From: Caballeronia sp. NK8
Lineage (GTDB): Bacteria; Pseudomonadota; Gammaproteobacteria; Burkholderiales; Burkholderiaceae
Reading direction: 5' to 3'
Length of the DNA stretch: 64,000 bases
NCBI RefSeq assembly: GCF_018408855.1
Contig: NZ_AP024323.1
Location: 496,001-560,000 of the forward strand
This document shows positions 35,373-44,846 of the stretch, piece by piece. Position 1 is the stretch's first letter. Every line of letters starts with the position of its first letter. Under the pieces are notes generated by a model, which ran no database searches, had not been told where the DNA came from, and was given only the letters and a program-made list of their open reading frames with translations. The position numbers and the translations under genes are program-made.

Positions 35373-36082
35373 GATGGTCTCGCGTCTTCCCTGGTTTCGC
35401 GCGTGTCGCGGGCTTCGCGCACTTCGAGCACGTAGCCCATGCCGCGCACGGTGTGCAGCAGTTTCGTGCGGAACGGTCCGTCGAGTTTCGCGCGCAGGCG
35501 CTTGATGGCCGTTTCCACGACATTCGTGTGACTTTCGAAATCGACTTCCCAGACGAGCTCGGTGATCGCGGTCTTCGACAGTATGTCGCCGTGACGGCGC
35601 GCGAGCACGGAGAGCAACTGGAACTCTTTCGCGGTGAGGTCGAGCCGCACGCCGTCGCGCGTCGCGCGGCGGCCGATCAGATCGACGTACAGATCGCCGA
35701 CCGAAATGAGCGTCGATTCCTGCGCGCGCGTACGGCGCGCGAGCGCATGCAGACGCTCGACGAGTTCGAGGAAAGAGAAAGGCTTCGTCAGGTAATCGTC
35801 CGCGCCTTCGCGCAGACCGCGCACGCGATCGTTGATGTGATCGCGCGCGGTGAGCATGATGACGGGTGTCGACTTCTGCATGCGCAGCGCCTTCAATACC
35901 GCGAAGCCGTCGCGTCGTGGCAGCATCACGTCGAGCACGATCACGTCGTAGTCGTATTCGATGGCGAGATGCGTGCCTTCCTCGCCGTCCATCGCGACAT
36001 CGACGACCCAGCCTTGCTCGGTCAACCCCGAGCGCAGGTAATCCACCACCTTGTGTTCGTCTTCGACTATCAGGACTTTCAT
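35369..36082 (-). CDS. OmpR-family response regulator (CusR/IrlR-like)
   Basis: This 237-residue regulator has a receiver (KVLIVEDEHKVVDYLRSGL; Asp in VIVLDVMLPRRDGFAVL; Lys in YLTKPFSFLELVERL) and an OmpR winged helix (DLTAKEFQLLSVLARRHGDI, ETAIKRLRAKLDGPF, VRGMGYVLEVRE). ATG at 36082 is preferred to GTG at 36091. It lies 30 bp after the outer-membrane channel gene and overlaps the kinase gene, so the two-component system appears to be encoded in the same operon as the pump it probably controls. The DNA target is not evident. Confidence 0.92.
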   Translation of the reverse strand: MKVLIVEDEHKVVDYLRSGLTEQGWVVDVAMDGEEGTHLAIEYDYDVIVLDVMLPRRDGFAVLKALRMQKSTPVIMLTARDHINDRVRGLREGADDYLTKPFSFLELVERLHALARRTRAQESTLISVGDLYVDLIGRRATRDGVRLDLTAKEFQLLSVLARRHGDILSKTAITELVWEVDFESHTNVVETAIKRLRAKLDGPFRTKLLHTVRGMGYVLEVREARDTRETREDARPS

Positions 36083-36112
36083 GCCTGGCACCTGTGCGCG
36101 TTCAGTGTGTGT

Positions 36113-37621
36113 TTACCGCATTGTCTCACCGCTCACTATACGAGTCTCGCGGTGATCCTGCTGATGTTTTGTCTGCGCCGCATCCGCGACTTCTTCGCCA
36201 TCGTGCGCCGCGTCATGCGCGTCCCAGCCGCCGCCCAATGCTTTCACGAGCGCGACCGATACGGTGCGCTGCTGGCCGCGAATCTGCACGTCCTGACGCT
36301 CGCTCGTCAGCAGTTGCTGCTGCGCGGTGATCACGTCGAGATACGCGACGAGGCCGCCCGAATAGCGATCGTTCGCGAGCGACAGCAGGCGTTGCGCATC
36401 GTCGACGGCTGCGTGCGACTGTTTCGCCGCGCCATCGAGCACCGACAATCCGACGATGCCGTCCTGAACCTGCTGAAATGCGCCGAGCACCGTCTGCCGA
36501 TAGTTCGCGACGGCCGCGGTATACCCTTCGCTCGCGAAATCGACAGCAGCCGCGCGCCGTCCTCCATCGAACACGACCTGGCTCGCCATCGTGCCGATGG
36601 TCCACAACAGGCTCGGCGCGGAAATCAGACTGGAGAGCGCTGTGCTCTCCCAGCCGATCGTGCCGTTCAGCGTGAGGCTCGGGAAGAACGCCGCCTTCGC
36701 GACGCCGATCTGCGCATTGGCCGCGGCCATCGCGCGCTCGGCCGATGAAACATCGGGCCTGCGTTGCAGCACGTCGCTCGGTATGCCGAGCGGGATCGGC
36801 GGCGGCGGGCGTTCGTCGAGCGCCGGCGCGATGGCGAACTGCGGCGCGGGCGTGCCGACCAGCGCGGCGATCGCATGCTCGAACTGCGCGCGCTGATTCA
36901 GCAGCAACTGCGCCTGCACGCGCGTCTGGTCGAGCAGCGCCTGTTGCTGCAATACGTCGAGGCCGGAGACCGCGCCCAGATCGTGTTGCGCCTTCACGTA
37001 ATCGAGCGCCTTGTTCTGCAGCACGACGGAGCGGTTCAGCACGTCGATTTCCGCGTCGAGCTCGCGCATCGAGAAGTAGTCGCTCGCGAGATCGGTCGTG
37101 AGCACGAGCCGCGCATTGGCGAGATCGTCGCGCGATTCGTCGGCCGATGCGCGCGCGCCTTCCACTTCACGTCGAATGCGGCCGAACAGATCGACGTCGT
37201 AATTGACGGTCGGCGCGAGCTTCAGATCGTTCTGGACGGTCGAGTTGTTCGGCGTCGCATAGTTGGTGACGGGGCGATTCTTCGAGACGCGCGAACGTGA
37301 CGCGTTCGCGCCGAGATCGACTTCGGGCAGCGCGAGCGAGGACGTTTGAGCGAGCGTCGCGCGCGCCTGCGCGTAATGCGCGCTCGCGGCGGCGAGCGTC
37401 TGGTTCTGCGCAAGCGCCTCGGTTTCGAGGCCGTTGAGCGTGGTGTCGCCGAAGCCTTGCCACCAGTCGAGCGCGAGCGGCGCATGCGACGGCTCGCCGA
37501 CGCGCCAGTACGAATCGGTCTTCCAGGTTGGCGGCGTTTCGGCGACGGGCCGGCGATAGTCCGGCCCGACGGTGCATGCCGCGAGCATCGAGACGAGCGT
37601 GATGCAAAGCGCGGCCTTCAT
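36113..37621 (-). CDS. RND efflux outer-membrane lipoprotein (NodT/OprM family)
   Basis: This 502-residue lipoprotein has a signal peptide with lipobox LAAC (cleavage before Cys at residue 16), then TVGPDYRRP, the usual start of the family. Two OEP repeats form the trimeric channel; recognisable parts are LALDWWQGFGDTTLNGLE and RRPDVSSAERAMAAANAQIG. It completes the tripartite pump with the adaptor and permease encoded before it and overlaps the adaptor gene by 4 bp (ATGA). The polar C-terminal tail (HDAAHDGEEVADAAQTKHQQ) is longer than typical. Confidence 0.92.
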   Translation of the reverse strand: MKAALCITLVSMLAACTVGPDYRRPVAETPPTWKTDSYWRVGEPSHAPLALDWWQGFGDTTLNGLETEALAQNQTLAAASAHYAQARATLAQTSSLALPEVDLGANASRSRVSKNRPVTNYATPNNSTVQNDLKLAPTVNYDVDLFGRIRREVEGARASADESRDDLANARLVLTTDLASDYFSMRELDAEIDVLNRSVVLQNKALDYVKAQHDLGAVSGLDVLQQQALLDQTRVQAQLLLNQRAQFEHAIAALVGTPAPQFAIAPALDERPPPPIPLGIPSDVLQRRPDVSSAERAMAAANAQIGVAKAAFFPSLTLNGTIGWESTALSSLISAPSLLWTIGTMASQVVFDGGRRAAAVDFASEGYTAAVANYRQTVLGAFQQVQDGIVGLSVLDGAAKQSHAAVDDAQRLLSLANDRYSGGLVAYLDVITAQQQLLTSERQDVQIRGQQRTVSVALVKALGGGWDAHDAAHDGEEVADAAQTKHQQDHRETRIVSGETMR

Positions 37622-38856
37622 GATGCCGCCTTGCTGCCCGACGCGGCCTGTTGCGGCCCTTGCGGCGCGATCACGACATGATCGCCGTCCGCGACCGAAT
37701 CGCTCGGATTGATGATGATCCTGTCGTTCGGCTCGATGCCGCTTTCGATTTCGAGCGACTGGCCGAGATCCTGCGCGATCACGATCTTGTTCAGATGCAC
37801 GTGGCCGTTCGCATCGACCACAGCCACACGCGGGCCTTCGGCGCGAAACAGCAGCGTATTGCCGGGCACCAGCATGCGCGCATGCGCGTTCGCGGGCAGC
37901 GCGACCTGCACATACGCGCCGGGACGCAGACGTCCATCGGGATTCGGCAGCGTCACTTCGACCTGCAGCGAGCGCGTGGGCACGTCGATGGCGCCGGAGA
38001 TGTGCGTGATCTTGCCGTGAAATTGCTGGCCCGGCAGTTCCGCTTGCGTGACGGTCACGTCTTGTCCCACCGTCACGTTTTGCGCATACGCCTGCGGCAA
38101 CTGCACGAACACGCGCAACGGATCGGATTGCGCAAGCGCGAACAGCGCGCGGCTCGTGCCGCTGCCTGCATCGATGAGATCGCCCACATCGACGTTGCGG
38201 TGCGTGACGACGCCCGCGAACGGCGCGACGATGCGCTTGAACGATTCGAGCTGACGCAGGCGCTTCACGTTGGCGTCGGCGGCGGCGAGATTCGCGACAT
38301 CCTGATTGAAGGTGCTCTGACGTTCGTCGAGTTCCTGTTGAGACACGGCATCGCGTTGACGCAATTGCTGCCAGCGTTCGAGCGAACTTTTCGCGAGACC
38401 GAGGCTGGATGCGGTCTGATCGCGCTGCGCGACGGCTTGCGCGAGTTCCTGATCGATCTCGGGCGTGTCGAGATCGGCGAGCAACTGGCCCTGCTTCACG
38501 CGCGCGCCGATATCCACGTACCAGTGCAGCAGATAGCCCGTTGCGCGCGCATAGATCGGCGATTCGACGAAGCCGCGCAGCGTCCCCGGCAAGGTCGTTT
38601 CGCCGCCGCCGTCGGTGTGCGTCGGCATGACGACATTCACGTACTGCTGCGCGTTCTGCTGTGTGCGGGTTGCGATCGAGCGGCTATGCAGCATGTCGGT
38701 GACGACGGTGCGCGCCGCGCCGATCGCGAGCAGCGCGAGCACGATGACGAGCGCGATTTTCGCGCGCCTCCATTCGACGTTGCGTGGCGGCAGCGCGGGC
38801 CCTTCGTTCGGGTCGCGAGCGGGAATCGCAAGCGATGCGTGGTTCTTTTCGGTCAT
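37618..38856 (-). CDS. RND efflux periplasmic adaptor (membrane fusion protein)
   Basis: This 412-residue protein is anchored by one N-terminal membrane helix (residues 32-50: IALVIVLALLAIGAARTV). It has the lipoyl/hairpin architecture of the HlyD/AcrA family: ATGYLLHWYVDIGARVKQGQ, a coiled-coil hairpin (about 130-200), and IVAPFAGVVTHRNVDVGDL. It links the permease to the outer-membrane channel in the periplasm. It follows the permease gene by 21 bp. Confidence 0.92.
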   Translation of the reverse strand: MTEKNHASLAIPARDPNEGPALPPRNVEWRRAKIALVIVLALLAIGAARTVVTDMLHSRSIATRTQQNAQQYVNVVMPTHTDGGGETTLPGTLRGFVESPIYARATGYLLHWYVDIGARVKQGQLLADLDTPEIDQELAQAVAQRDQTASSLGLAKSSLERWQQLRQRDAVSQQELDERQSTFNQDVANLAAADANVKRLRQLESFKRIVAPFAGVVTHRNVDVGDLIDAGSGTSRALFALAQSDPLRVFVQLPQAYAQNVTVGQDVTVTQAELPGQQFHGKITHISGAIDVPTRSLQVEVTLPNPDGRLRPGAYVQVALPANAHARMLVPGNTLLFRAEGPRVAVVDANGHVHLNKIVIAQDLGQSLEIESGIEPNDRIIINPSDSVADGDHVVIAPQGPQQAASGSKAAS

Positions 38857-38877
38857 GTTCGTGGACGTGCTGTGATG

Positions 38878-41800
38878 TCAGTGTTGGTCGCTGGCGTCTT
38901 CGTGCTGCGCCCGACCCTTGCGCGCAGCGCGGCGCACGAGGCGCGCATGAATGCCCGCGAAGACGAGCGGCACGAAAAAGAGCGTGGAAACCGTGGCGAA
39001 CAAAAGCCCGCCGATGACCGCACGGCCGAGCGGCGCGTTCTGTTCCGCGCCTTCGCCGAGGCCGAGCGCCATCGGAATCATGCCGATGATCATCGCGAAC
39101 GCGGTCATCAACACGGGCCGGATGCGGCTCGCGCCCGCTTCGAGCGCGGCGGTGAGCGGCGGCATGCCGGCGTTCAGGCGTTGCCGCGCGAACGAGACCA
39201 TCAGGATGCTGTTCGCGGTCGCGACGCCCATCGTCATGATCGCGCCGGTGAGCGCGGGCACGCTCAGGTGCGTGCCGGTGAGAAAGAGCATCCAGACGAT
39301 GCCCGCGAGCGCGGCGGGCAATGCGCTCACGATGATGAGCGGATCGATCCACGACTGGAAGTTCACGACGATCAGCAGATACACGAGCACGATGGCCATC
39401 GCGACGCCCAGGCCGAGGCCGAAGAACGACGTACGCATCGTTTCGACCTGGCCGCGCACGATGATCTGGCTGCCGCGCGGAAGCGCGCGGCGCGCGTCAT
39501 CGACGAGATGATTCACCTGCCGGGCGACGCCGCCGAGATCGCGCCCTTCGACGCTCACGAAAAGATCGATCACCGGCCGGATGTTGTAGTGCGTGACCAC
39601 CGCGAACTGCGTCTGCGGCGAGATGCGCACGAGATTGCCGAGCAGTTGCGTGGGGCCGTTGAGCGATGCGGAGACCGGCGTGCGCAGCAGTTCGTCGATC
39701 GACGAGACCTGGTATTGCGGCGTCTGCACCGCGAGGTTGTATTCGACGCCGTTGCGCGGATTGAACCAGAATCCCGGCGCAGTTTGCGAGCTGCCGGATA
39801 GCGATACCAGCACGTTCTGCGCGACATTGCTGGCGGAAAGATTGAGTTGCTGCAGGCGCGTGCGATCCATCTGCAAGTCGATGGCGGGCTCGTCGAGTTT
39901 TTGCTGGATGTGCGTATCGACATTGCCGGGAATCATGCGGATCTGCTTCATCAGCTTGCTCGCGACTTCGAAGTTCGCCTGCGCGTTCTGTCCTTGAATC
40001 TGCACGTCGATGGCGGCGGGCAGGCCGAAGTTCAGGATCTGCGTGACGATGTCCGCGGGCTGAAAGAAGAACTCGACGCCGGGAAAGCGGTGCGGCAGCA
40101 GCGCGCGCAATTCATCGATGTAGGTCTGCGTCGGTGCGTGATCGGGTTTCAGCGCGACCTGTATCTCGCCATCGAGCGTGCCGATCGTGCCCGCGTTGCT
40201 GTACGAAAGGTTGATGCCGCTATAAGGAAGGCCAAGATTATCGAGTATGGTCGCGAGCTCGTCTTGCGGCACGATCTGGCGCACCACCTTTTCGACCTGA
40301 TCCGCCAGACGCGCGGTTTCCTCGATGCGCGTGCCGGTCGGCGCACGCATGTGCAGGCGGATATCGCCCGCATCGACGCTCGGAAAGAAGTCTTCGCCGA
40401 GCACGAACACGAGCGCGGTCGAGAGCGCACAGAAGCCGAGAAAGAGCGATGCGAACAGACGCCTTCTCACGAGCAGCGTCGAAAGAATGACGATATACGC
40501 GCCGCGCATGCGCTCGAAACCACGATCGAAACGGCGATGCAGCCGCATGAAAACATTCGGCTTCGACTTCGCGTCGGGCGCGTGCGCGTGGCCCATCAAG
40601 AGCATCGCGAGCGTGGGAACGAGCGTGCGCGAAAGAACGTAAGACGCGATCATCGCGAAAACGACGGCTTCCGCGAGCGGCACGAACAGGAACTTGGCGA
40701 CGCCGGTGAGGAAGAACATCGGCACGAACACGATGCAGATGCATAGTGTCGAAACCAGCGCGGGCACCGCGATTTCGCCCGCGCCTTCCAGAATCGCATC
40801 GTGCAGATTCGTGCCCATGTGCAGATGGCGCTCGATGTTTTCGATCGTCACCGTCGCGTCGTCGACGAGAATGCCGACCGCCAGCGCGAGCCCGCCCAGC
40901 GTCATGATGTTGATGGTCTGCCCGAGCGCATGCAGCACGATCAGCGACGACAGAATCGAGAGCGGAATCGATATTGCAATGATGCAGGTGCTGCGCCAGT
41001 TGCCGAGAAAGAGCAGGATCATCGCGGCGGTGAGCGCGGCGGCGATCAGCGCTTCGCGCACCACGCCCTGCACGGCGGCCTTCACGAACACGGACTGATC
41101 GAAGAGCGCGCTGATCTTCAGGTCCGGCGGCAGCGAGGCGCGCGCCTGCGGCAAGATATCCTGCAACGTGTTGACGATAGAAAGCGTCGAGGCGTTGCCG
41201 TTCTTCAGCACGGAGATCAGCACGCCGCGATGACCGTCCTGTCGCACGATGTTGGTCTGTGGCGAGAAGCCGTCGCGCACGTGCGCCACTTCGCGCAGGT
41301 AAGTGGTCGCGCCGTTGATCGTGCGTACCGGGATGTCGTTCAGACCCGCGACCGTCGCGGGCGAGCCGTTCATGTTGATCGTGTATTCCTTCGGGCCGAT
41401 CTTGGCGGTGCCGGTCGGCAGGATCAGGTTCTGCGCGTTGACGGCCTGCACGACATCGGTCGGCGTGAGGCCCTTGGCGAGCAGCGCGCGCGTATCGAGA
41501 TCGACCGAGATGAGGCGCGTCTTGCCGCCGTACGGGTAGGGCACCGCCGCGCCGGGAATCGTCACGAGTTGCGGACGCAGGAAGTTGAGCGCGGTGTCGT
41601 TCAGATCCTGTTCGGATTGCTTCGGGCTCGACAGGCCGAGCTGGATCACCGGAATGCTCGACGCCGAATAGCTGATGACGAGCGGCGGCGTCGCGCCCGG
41701 CGGCATCTGCTTCAACTGCGCCTGCTCGACAGCGACGGTTTGCGCGATGGCGGTCTGGATATTCGCCGTCGGTTGCAGAAAGAGCTTGATGATCGCGATG

Positions 41801-42063
41801 CCGGGCAGCGACTGCGACTCGATGTGCTCGATGTTGTTCACGGTCGTCGTGAGGCTGCGCTCGTTGACCGACGTGATGCGATTGGCCATGTCCTGCGCGG
41901 ACAGTCCCGTGTAATTCCAGATGATGCTGACGACGGGAATATCGATTTCGGGAAGCACGTCCACTGGCGTCGTCAAGAGGACGAAGGGCGTCGCCAGCAG
42001 AATCATGATGGCCATCACGATGAACGTATAAGGCCGCTTAAGCGCAACGTTGACTATCCACAT
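38878..42063 (-). CDS. RND efflux inner-membrane permease (HAE1/AcrB-like)
   Basis: This 1061-residue permease shows the 12-helix RND plan with two large periplasmic loops. The first helix begins VALKRPYTFIVMAIMILLAT. The proton-relay helix 4 has GGLALAVGILVDDATVTIEN, with the two Asp residues expected of drug/proton antiporters rather than the metal-pump pattern. The start at 42063 (MWIVNVALKRP) is the conserved family start; an upstream in-frame start at 42129 is rejected. It is first of five same-strand genes: permease, adaptor, channel, regulator, kinase. The substrate is unknown. Confidence 0.93.
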   Translation of the reverse strand: MWIVNVALKRPYTFIVMAIMILLATPFVLLTTPVDVLPEIDIPVVSIIWNYTGLSAQDMANRITSVNERSLTTTVNNIEHIESQSLPGIAIIKLFLQPTANIQTAIAQTVAVEQAQLKQMPPGATPPLVISYSASSIPVIQLGLSSPKQSEQDLNDTALNFLRPQLVTIPGAAVPYPYGGKTRLISVDLDTRALLAKGLTPTDVVQAVNAQNLILPTGTAKIGPKEYTINMNGSPATVAGLNDIPVRTINGATTYLREVAHVRDGFSPQTNIVRQDGHRGVLISVLKNGNASTLSIVNTLQDILPQARASLPPDLKISALFDQSVFVKAAVQGVVREALIAAALTAAMILLFLGNWRSTCIIAISIPLSILSSLIVLHALGQTINIMTLGGLALAVGILVDDATVTIENIERHLHMGTNLHDAILEGAGEIAVPALVSTLCICIVFVPMFFLTGVAKFLFVPLAEAVVFAMIASYVLSRTLVPTLAMLLMGHAHAPDAKSKPNVFMRLHRRFDRGFERMRGAYIVILSTLLVRRRLFASLFLGFCALSTALVFVLGEDFFPSVDAGDIRLHMRAPTGTRIEETARLADQVEKVVRQIVPQDELATILDNLGLPYSGINLSYSNAGTIGTLDGEIQVALKPDHAPTQTYIDELRALLPHRFPGVEFFFQPADIVTQILNFGLPAAIDVQIQGQNAQANFEVASKLMKQIRMIPGNVDTHIQQKLDEPAIDLQMDRTRLQQLNLSASNVAQNVLVSLSGSSQTAPGFWFNPRNGVEYNLAVQTPQYQVSSIDELLRTPVSASLNGPTQLLGNLVRISPQTQFAVVTHYNIRPVIDLFVSVEGRDLGGVARQVNHLVDDARRALPRGSQIIVRGQVETMRTSFFGLGLGVAMAIVLVYLLIVVNFQSWIDPLIIVSALPAALAGIVWMLFLTGTHLSVPALTGAIMTMGVATANSILMVSFARQRLNAGMPPLTAALEAGASRIRPVLMTAFAMIIGMIPMALGLGEGAEQNAPLGRAVIGGLLFATVSTLFFVPLVFAGIHARLVRRAARKGRAQHEDASDQH

Positions 42064-42440
42064 TGAGTCGTTCGGAAGATGCTTGGGAAGGGCGCTGCGA
42101 GAGAAGCGGGTGCGGCGCGCGAGACGCAATGACGGAACGAGGCGGGCGATTCGCCATCAGTGTCGCTATGGTAGTGGCCGGGTACCAACGACAATATGGC
42201 TTGAATATGGCGCGTCTGTCAGATTAGGCGATTTGAAAGCAAGCTTGCGAAAGCACGTGGTCAGGACCGCGTGCTTGTGTCACTGAAACCGGGAATAGCG
42301 CGGCTTCAGTGCGAGTAACTCTGTGCGTCGGGTACTTGCGATGGACGCGCTGGCGCGAAATGAGGAGAGGGTGAGCGAGACGGCGCGGGATCGTTCGCAG
42401 CCGGCGGTAGCCGCGCGTGTCTCGATGAAACGGAAGATGT
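42064..42440. other. Intergenic region upstream of the RND operon
   Basis: No gene is seen in this ~377-bp gap between the RND permease start and the end of the leftward DUF4148 gene. It should contain the RND operon promoter. A hairpin at 42251-42276 may terminate the DUF4148 transcript. Confidence 0.5.
42251..42276 (-). terminator. Hairpin downstream of the DUF4148 gene
   Basis: AAGCACGTGGTC and GACCGCGTGCTT pair over 12 bases with one mismatch around a 2-nt gap. No good T-run follows on the minus strand, so terminator function is uncertain. Confidence 0.35.
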
Positions 42441-42707
42441 TTATTGCGCGTTCTGCGTGGCCGGTTGACCGGAAGCGGACGAGCCATCGGACGACGATCC
42501 ATAGGCGGTCGATGATTGCACTTTCGCTTCTGCAGCCTGGATGTTGTCCGGATAGAACGCATCGCGCTCGGACGGGTTATAGCCGGCTTGTTCGACGCGT
42601 TGGAGGTCCGCTTTGACCTGGGCGCGCGTGAGGCCTTCGGATTGTGCAAACGCGGCCAGCGGTGCGGCGGCGAGTGCGATGACGGCGATGCGTGTGACTA
42701 GTTTCAT
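42441..42707 (-). CDS. DUF4148-family small exported protein
   Basis: This 88-residue protein has a signal peptide (MKLVTRIAVIALAAAPLAAF, cleavage near AFA-QS) and then the DUF4148 core: GLTRAQVKADLQRVEQAGYN followed by P-x-x-D-x-FYPDNIQAAEAKV. The end is a disordered Ser/Gly/Gln tail. The family is abundant in Burkholderia and relatives, is exported to the periplasm, and has no established role. GAGGAG precedes the ATG. Confidence 0.9.
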   Translation of the reverse strand: MKLVTRIAVIALAAAPLAAFAQSEGLTRAQVKADLQRVEQAGYNPSERDAFYPDNIQAAEAKVQSSTAYGSSSDGSSASGQPATQNAQ

Positions 42708-42932
42708 GGCGTACTCCTCAAGCGAGTGAAGGATGAACGCGGCGTGCGGGTTGCGCGATGTGCAGCGTCGGCACGCTTACCACAGCCACCACTGGATTCT
42801 ATTCGTCGGACCGTGACGAGATGCTGGCGATCAGATGGCGTTATGGTCAGATTGGAGCGTCTGCTGAATCAGCTGTGAAAGCTCGTCGACGGGCATCTGT
42901 CATCGCGGACAGCCGGTGATAGACTCGCCCGC

Positions 42933-44306
42933 GTGAGACGGTTTGTAAGCCTTTCAAAATCAGGAACCGATAAATTGCCGTTCAAACTGCCGACCACTGC
43001 CACCGCGCCGTTCTGCCCGTCCGAAGTCAAGGGCTCCGTCGCCATTGCGCCAGGCGCGCCGCTCTGGAAGAAGCTTCTGCAGTTTGCCGGCCCCGGCTTG
43101 CTCATCTCCATTGGTTATATGGACCCGGGCAACTGGGCGACGGATATCGAAGCCGGATCGCGATATGGCTATGGCCTGCTCTTTGTCGTCGTGCTGTCGA
43201 GCCTTGCGGCGATGGTACTGCAATGTCTGTCGATGCGGCTCGGCATCGTCACGGGAAAGGATCTCGCGCAGTTATCGCGTGAGCGTTATGCGAAGCCGGT
43301 CGCGAATGTGCAATGGATGCTCGCGGAGTTATCGATCATCGCGTGCGATCTTGCGGAAGTACTGGGCGGCGCGCTTGCGTTTCATTTGCTGTTCGGGGTG
43401 TCGCTGATCTGGGGCGTGGTGCTTACCGCGTTCGATACGCTGATCGTGCTTGGCCTGAAGGGCAAGAATTTCCGCGATCTCGAAGCGATCATGCTCGGGC
43501 TCATCGCGACGATCGGTGTGGGGTATATCGTCGAGCTCGTGCTCGTGAAGCCGCATTGGCCTTCGGTTGCGGCGGGGCTCGTGCCTTCGATTCACGCATT
43601 GAGCGATCGGGAGCCGCTCTATCTCGCGATCGGGATTCTCGGCGCGACCGTGATGCCGCATAACCTGTATCTGCATTCGTCGATCGTGCAGACGCGGGTC
43701 GTGAATCGCGATGCGCAGAGCCTTGCGTCGGCGATCAGTCTTTCGCGGATCGATACGATCGTTTCGCTCGTTCTGGCGCTGTTGATCAATGCGGCGATTC
43801 TGATTCTTGCTGCGTCCGCGTTTCATGCGACGGGGCATACGCAAGTCACCGAGATCGAGGATGCCTATAAGCTGCTTGCGCCGATTGTCGGGACGGGACT
43901 GGCGGCGGTTCTTTTCGCGGTGACGTTGTTTGCGTCAGGCCAAAGCTCGACGTTCACCGGGACCATTGCGGGGCAGGTGATCATGGAAGGCTTTCTGCGG
44001 TTGAAGATTCCGTGTTATCAGCGGCGGTTCATTACGCGGGGGCTCGCACTCGTGCCGGCGTTGATCGGGGTGTATGTGTTGGGGAACGGGGCGGTCGGCA
44101 AGCTGCTTGTGGCGAGTCAGGTGGTTTTGAGTCTGCAACTGCCGTTTGCACTTTATCCGCTGATTCGGATGACGAATGATCGTGGGTTGATGGGGGTGTT
44201 TGCTAACACGCTGTTTATGCGAATCGTCGTTTGGGCGCTCTTTGCGGTGATCAGTGCGGCGAATGTCTGGCTGGTGGTGCAGACGGTTGCTGAATGGCTT
44301 GGGTGA
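42933..44306 (+). CDS. mntH: Nramp-family divalent metal transporter (MntH)
   Basis: This 457-residue protein has about 11 membrane helices and the Nramp signatures. Helix 1 has GYMDPGNWATDIEAGS (metal-binding DPGN) and helix 6 has GATVMPHNLYLHSSIVQ (MPH). It imports Mn2+ or related ions with protons. The start is uncertain: GTG at 42933 gives the longest protein but lacks a ribosome site, while TTG at 42975 (giving PFKLPTTATAPF) has AGGA 9 bp upstream and may be the true start. No MntR or Fur box was confidently seen upstream. Dispersed repeats follow immediately after the stop. Confidence 0.92.
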   Translation: MRRFVSLSKSGTDKLPFKLPTTATAPFCPSEVKGSVAIAPGAPLWKKLLQFAGPGLLISIGYMDPGNWATDIEAGSRYGYGLLFVVVLSSLAAMVLQCLSMRLGIVTGKDLAQLSRERYAKPVANVQWMLAELSIIACDLAEVLGGALAFHLLFGVSLIWGVVLTAFDTLIVLGLKGKNFRDLEAIMLGLIATIGVGYIVELVLVKPHWPSVAAGLVPSIHALSDREPLYLAIGILGATVMPHNLYLHSSIVQTRVVNRDAQSLASAISLSRIDTIVSLVLALLINAAILILAASAFHATGHTQVTEIEDAYKLLAPIVGTGLAAVLFAVTLFASGQSSTFTGTIAGQVIMEGFLRLKIPCYQRRFITRGLALVPALIGVYVLGNGAVGKLLVASQVVLSLQLPFALYPLIRMTNDRGLMGVFANTLFMRIVVWALFAVISAANVWLVVQTVAEWLG

Positions 44307-44325
44307 ATGTTGTGGCGCTCGGGTG

Positions 44326-44426
44326 TTGTCGCTGGATCCCGTATTCGTGTCGGTCTATTGGCGTTGCCCCTGTGCGGGGCGGCAGTCACTTTCTTTGCTG
44401 CTGCAAAGAAAGTAACCAAAGAAAGC
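44326..44426 (+). repeat. Dispersed repeat A, left copy
   Basis: This 101-bp segment recurs as an inverted copy at 46088-46188 with only scattered mismatches. Inside it are two hairpins: GCCCC-TGTGC-GGGGC and a perfect 11-bp stem ACTTTCTTTGC/GCAAAGAAAGT with loop TGCT (44388-44413). The latter may also terminate transcription from mntH. Confidence 0.8.
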
Positions 44427-44486
44427 AGCTCGATACGCCCGCGGTCACACGCAATTTGGGTATCCTTCTCCTCGCTCGTGGCCTCT

Positions 44487-44536
44487 GTAGCGAGTGCCCT
44501 CGTAGGCCTAACCGGGCTTGGACCGCGCACGGTCTG
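44487..44536 (+). repeat. Inverted repeat B, left copy
   Basis: This 50-bp segment (starting GTAGCGAGTGCCCTCGTAGG) is repeated in inverted orientation at 44734-44783 with few differences. A smaller nested inverted pair, CTGGTTCAGCAC/GTGCTGAACCAG (44559-44570 and 44700-44711), lies between the copies. No gene is credible between 44307 and 44846. Confidence 0.78.
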
Positions 44537-44733
44537 ACAAGCTAGTCGTTTGAGCGCGCTGGTTCAGCACGAAACAGTTCCGGCACAGCGCTGCGCGCTG
44601 CCGTTGGGTATGGAAGGGAAACAGACGAGAAAAAGGATACGCAGAAGCGCACGCAGACCCGATGTACCCATCGGCCGCGAAGCGGGACGGATCTATTTGG
44701 TGCTGAACCAGCCACGCGTGTGGTGCGAAGCGG

Positions 44734-44783
44734 CAGACCGTGCGCGGTCCAAGCCCGATGTGGCCTACGAGGGCACTCGCTAC
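44734..44783 (-). repeat. Inverted repeat B, right copy
   Basis: This is the reverse-complement partner of 44487-44536, ending GCACTCGCTAC. Together the B copies enclose 297 bp (44487-44783). Confidence 0.78.
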
Positions 44784-44846
44784 TGCTGTGCCAGGACTGA
44801 TCGCCTGCGCCGCGGCCGGCATGAAGTGCTTTGGATGGGGAAAGCG

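Noticed and set aside
37651..39801. 716-codon + strand frame opposite the RND adaptor and permease
   Set aside because: Arg/His/Asp-rich with no motif; the minus strand carries clear RND proteins.
44388..44413. The ACTTTCTTTGC hairpin considered as a CRISPR repeat
   Set aside because: Only two inverted copies exist, without regular spacers or cas genes.
44307..44537. Short frames covering the repeats after mntH
   Set aside because: They are made of the inverted-repeat sequence and would differ between repeat copies; not coding.
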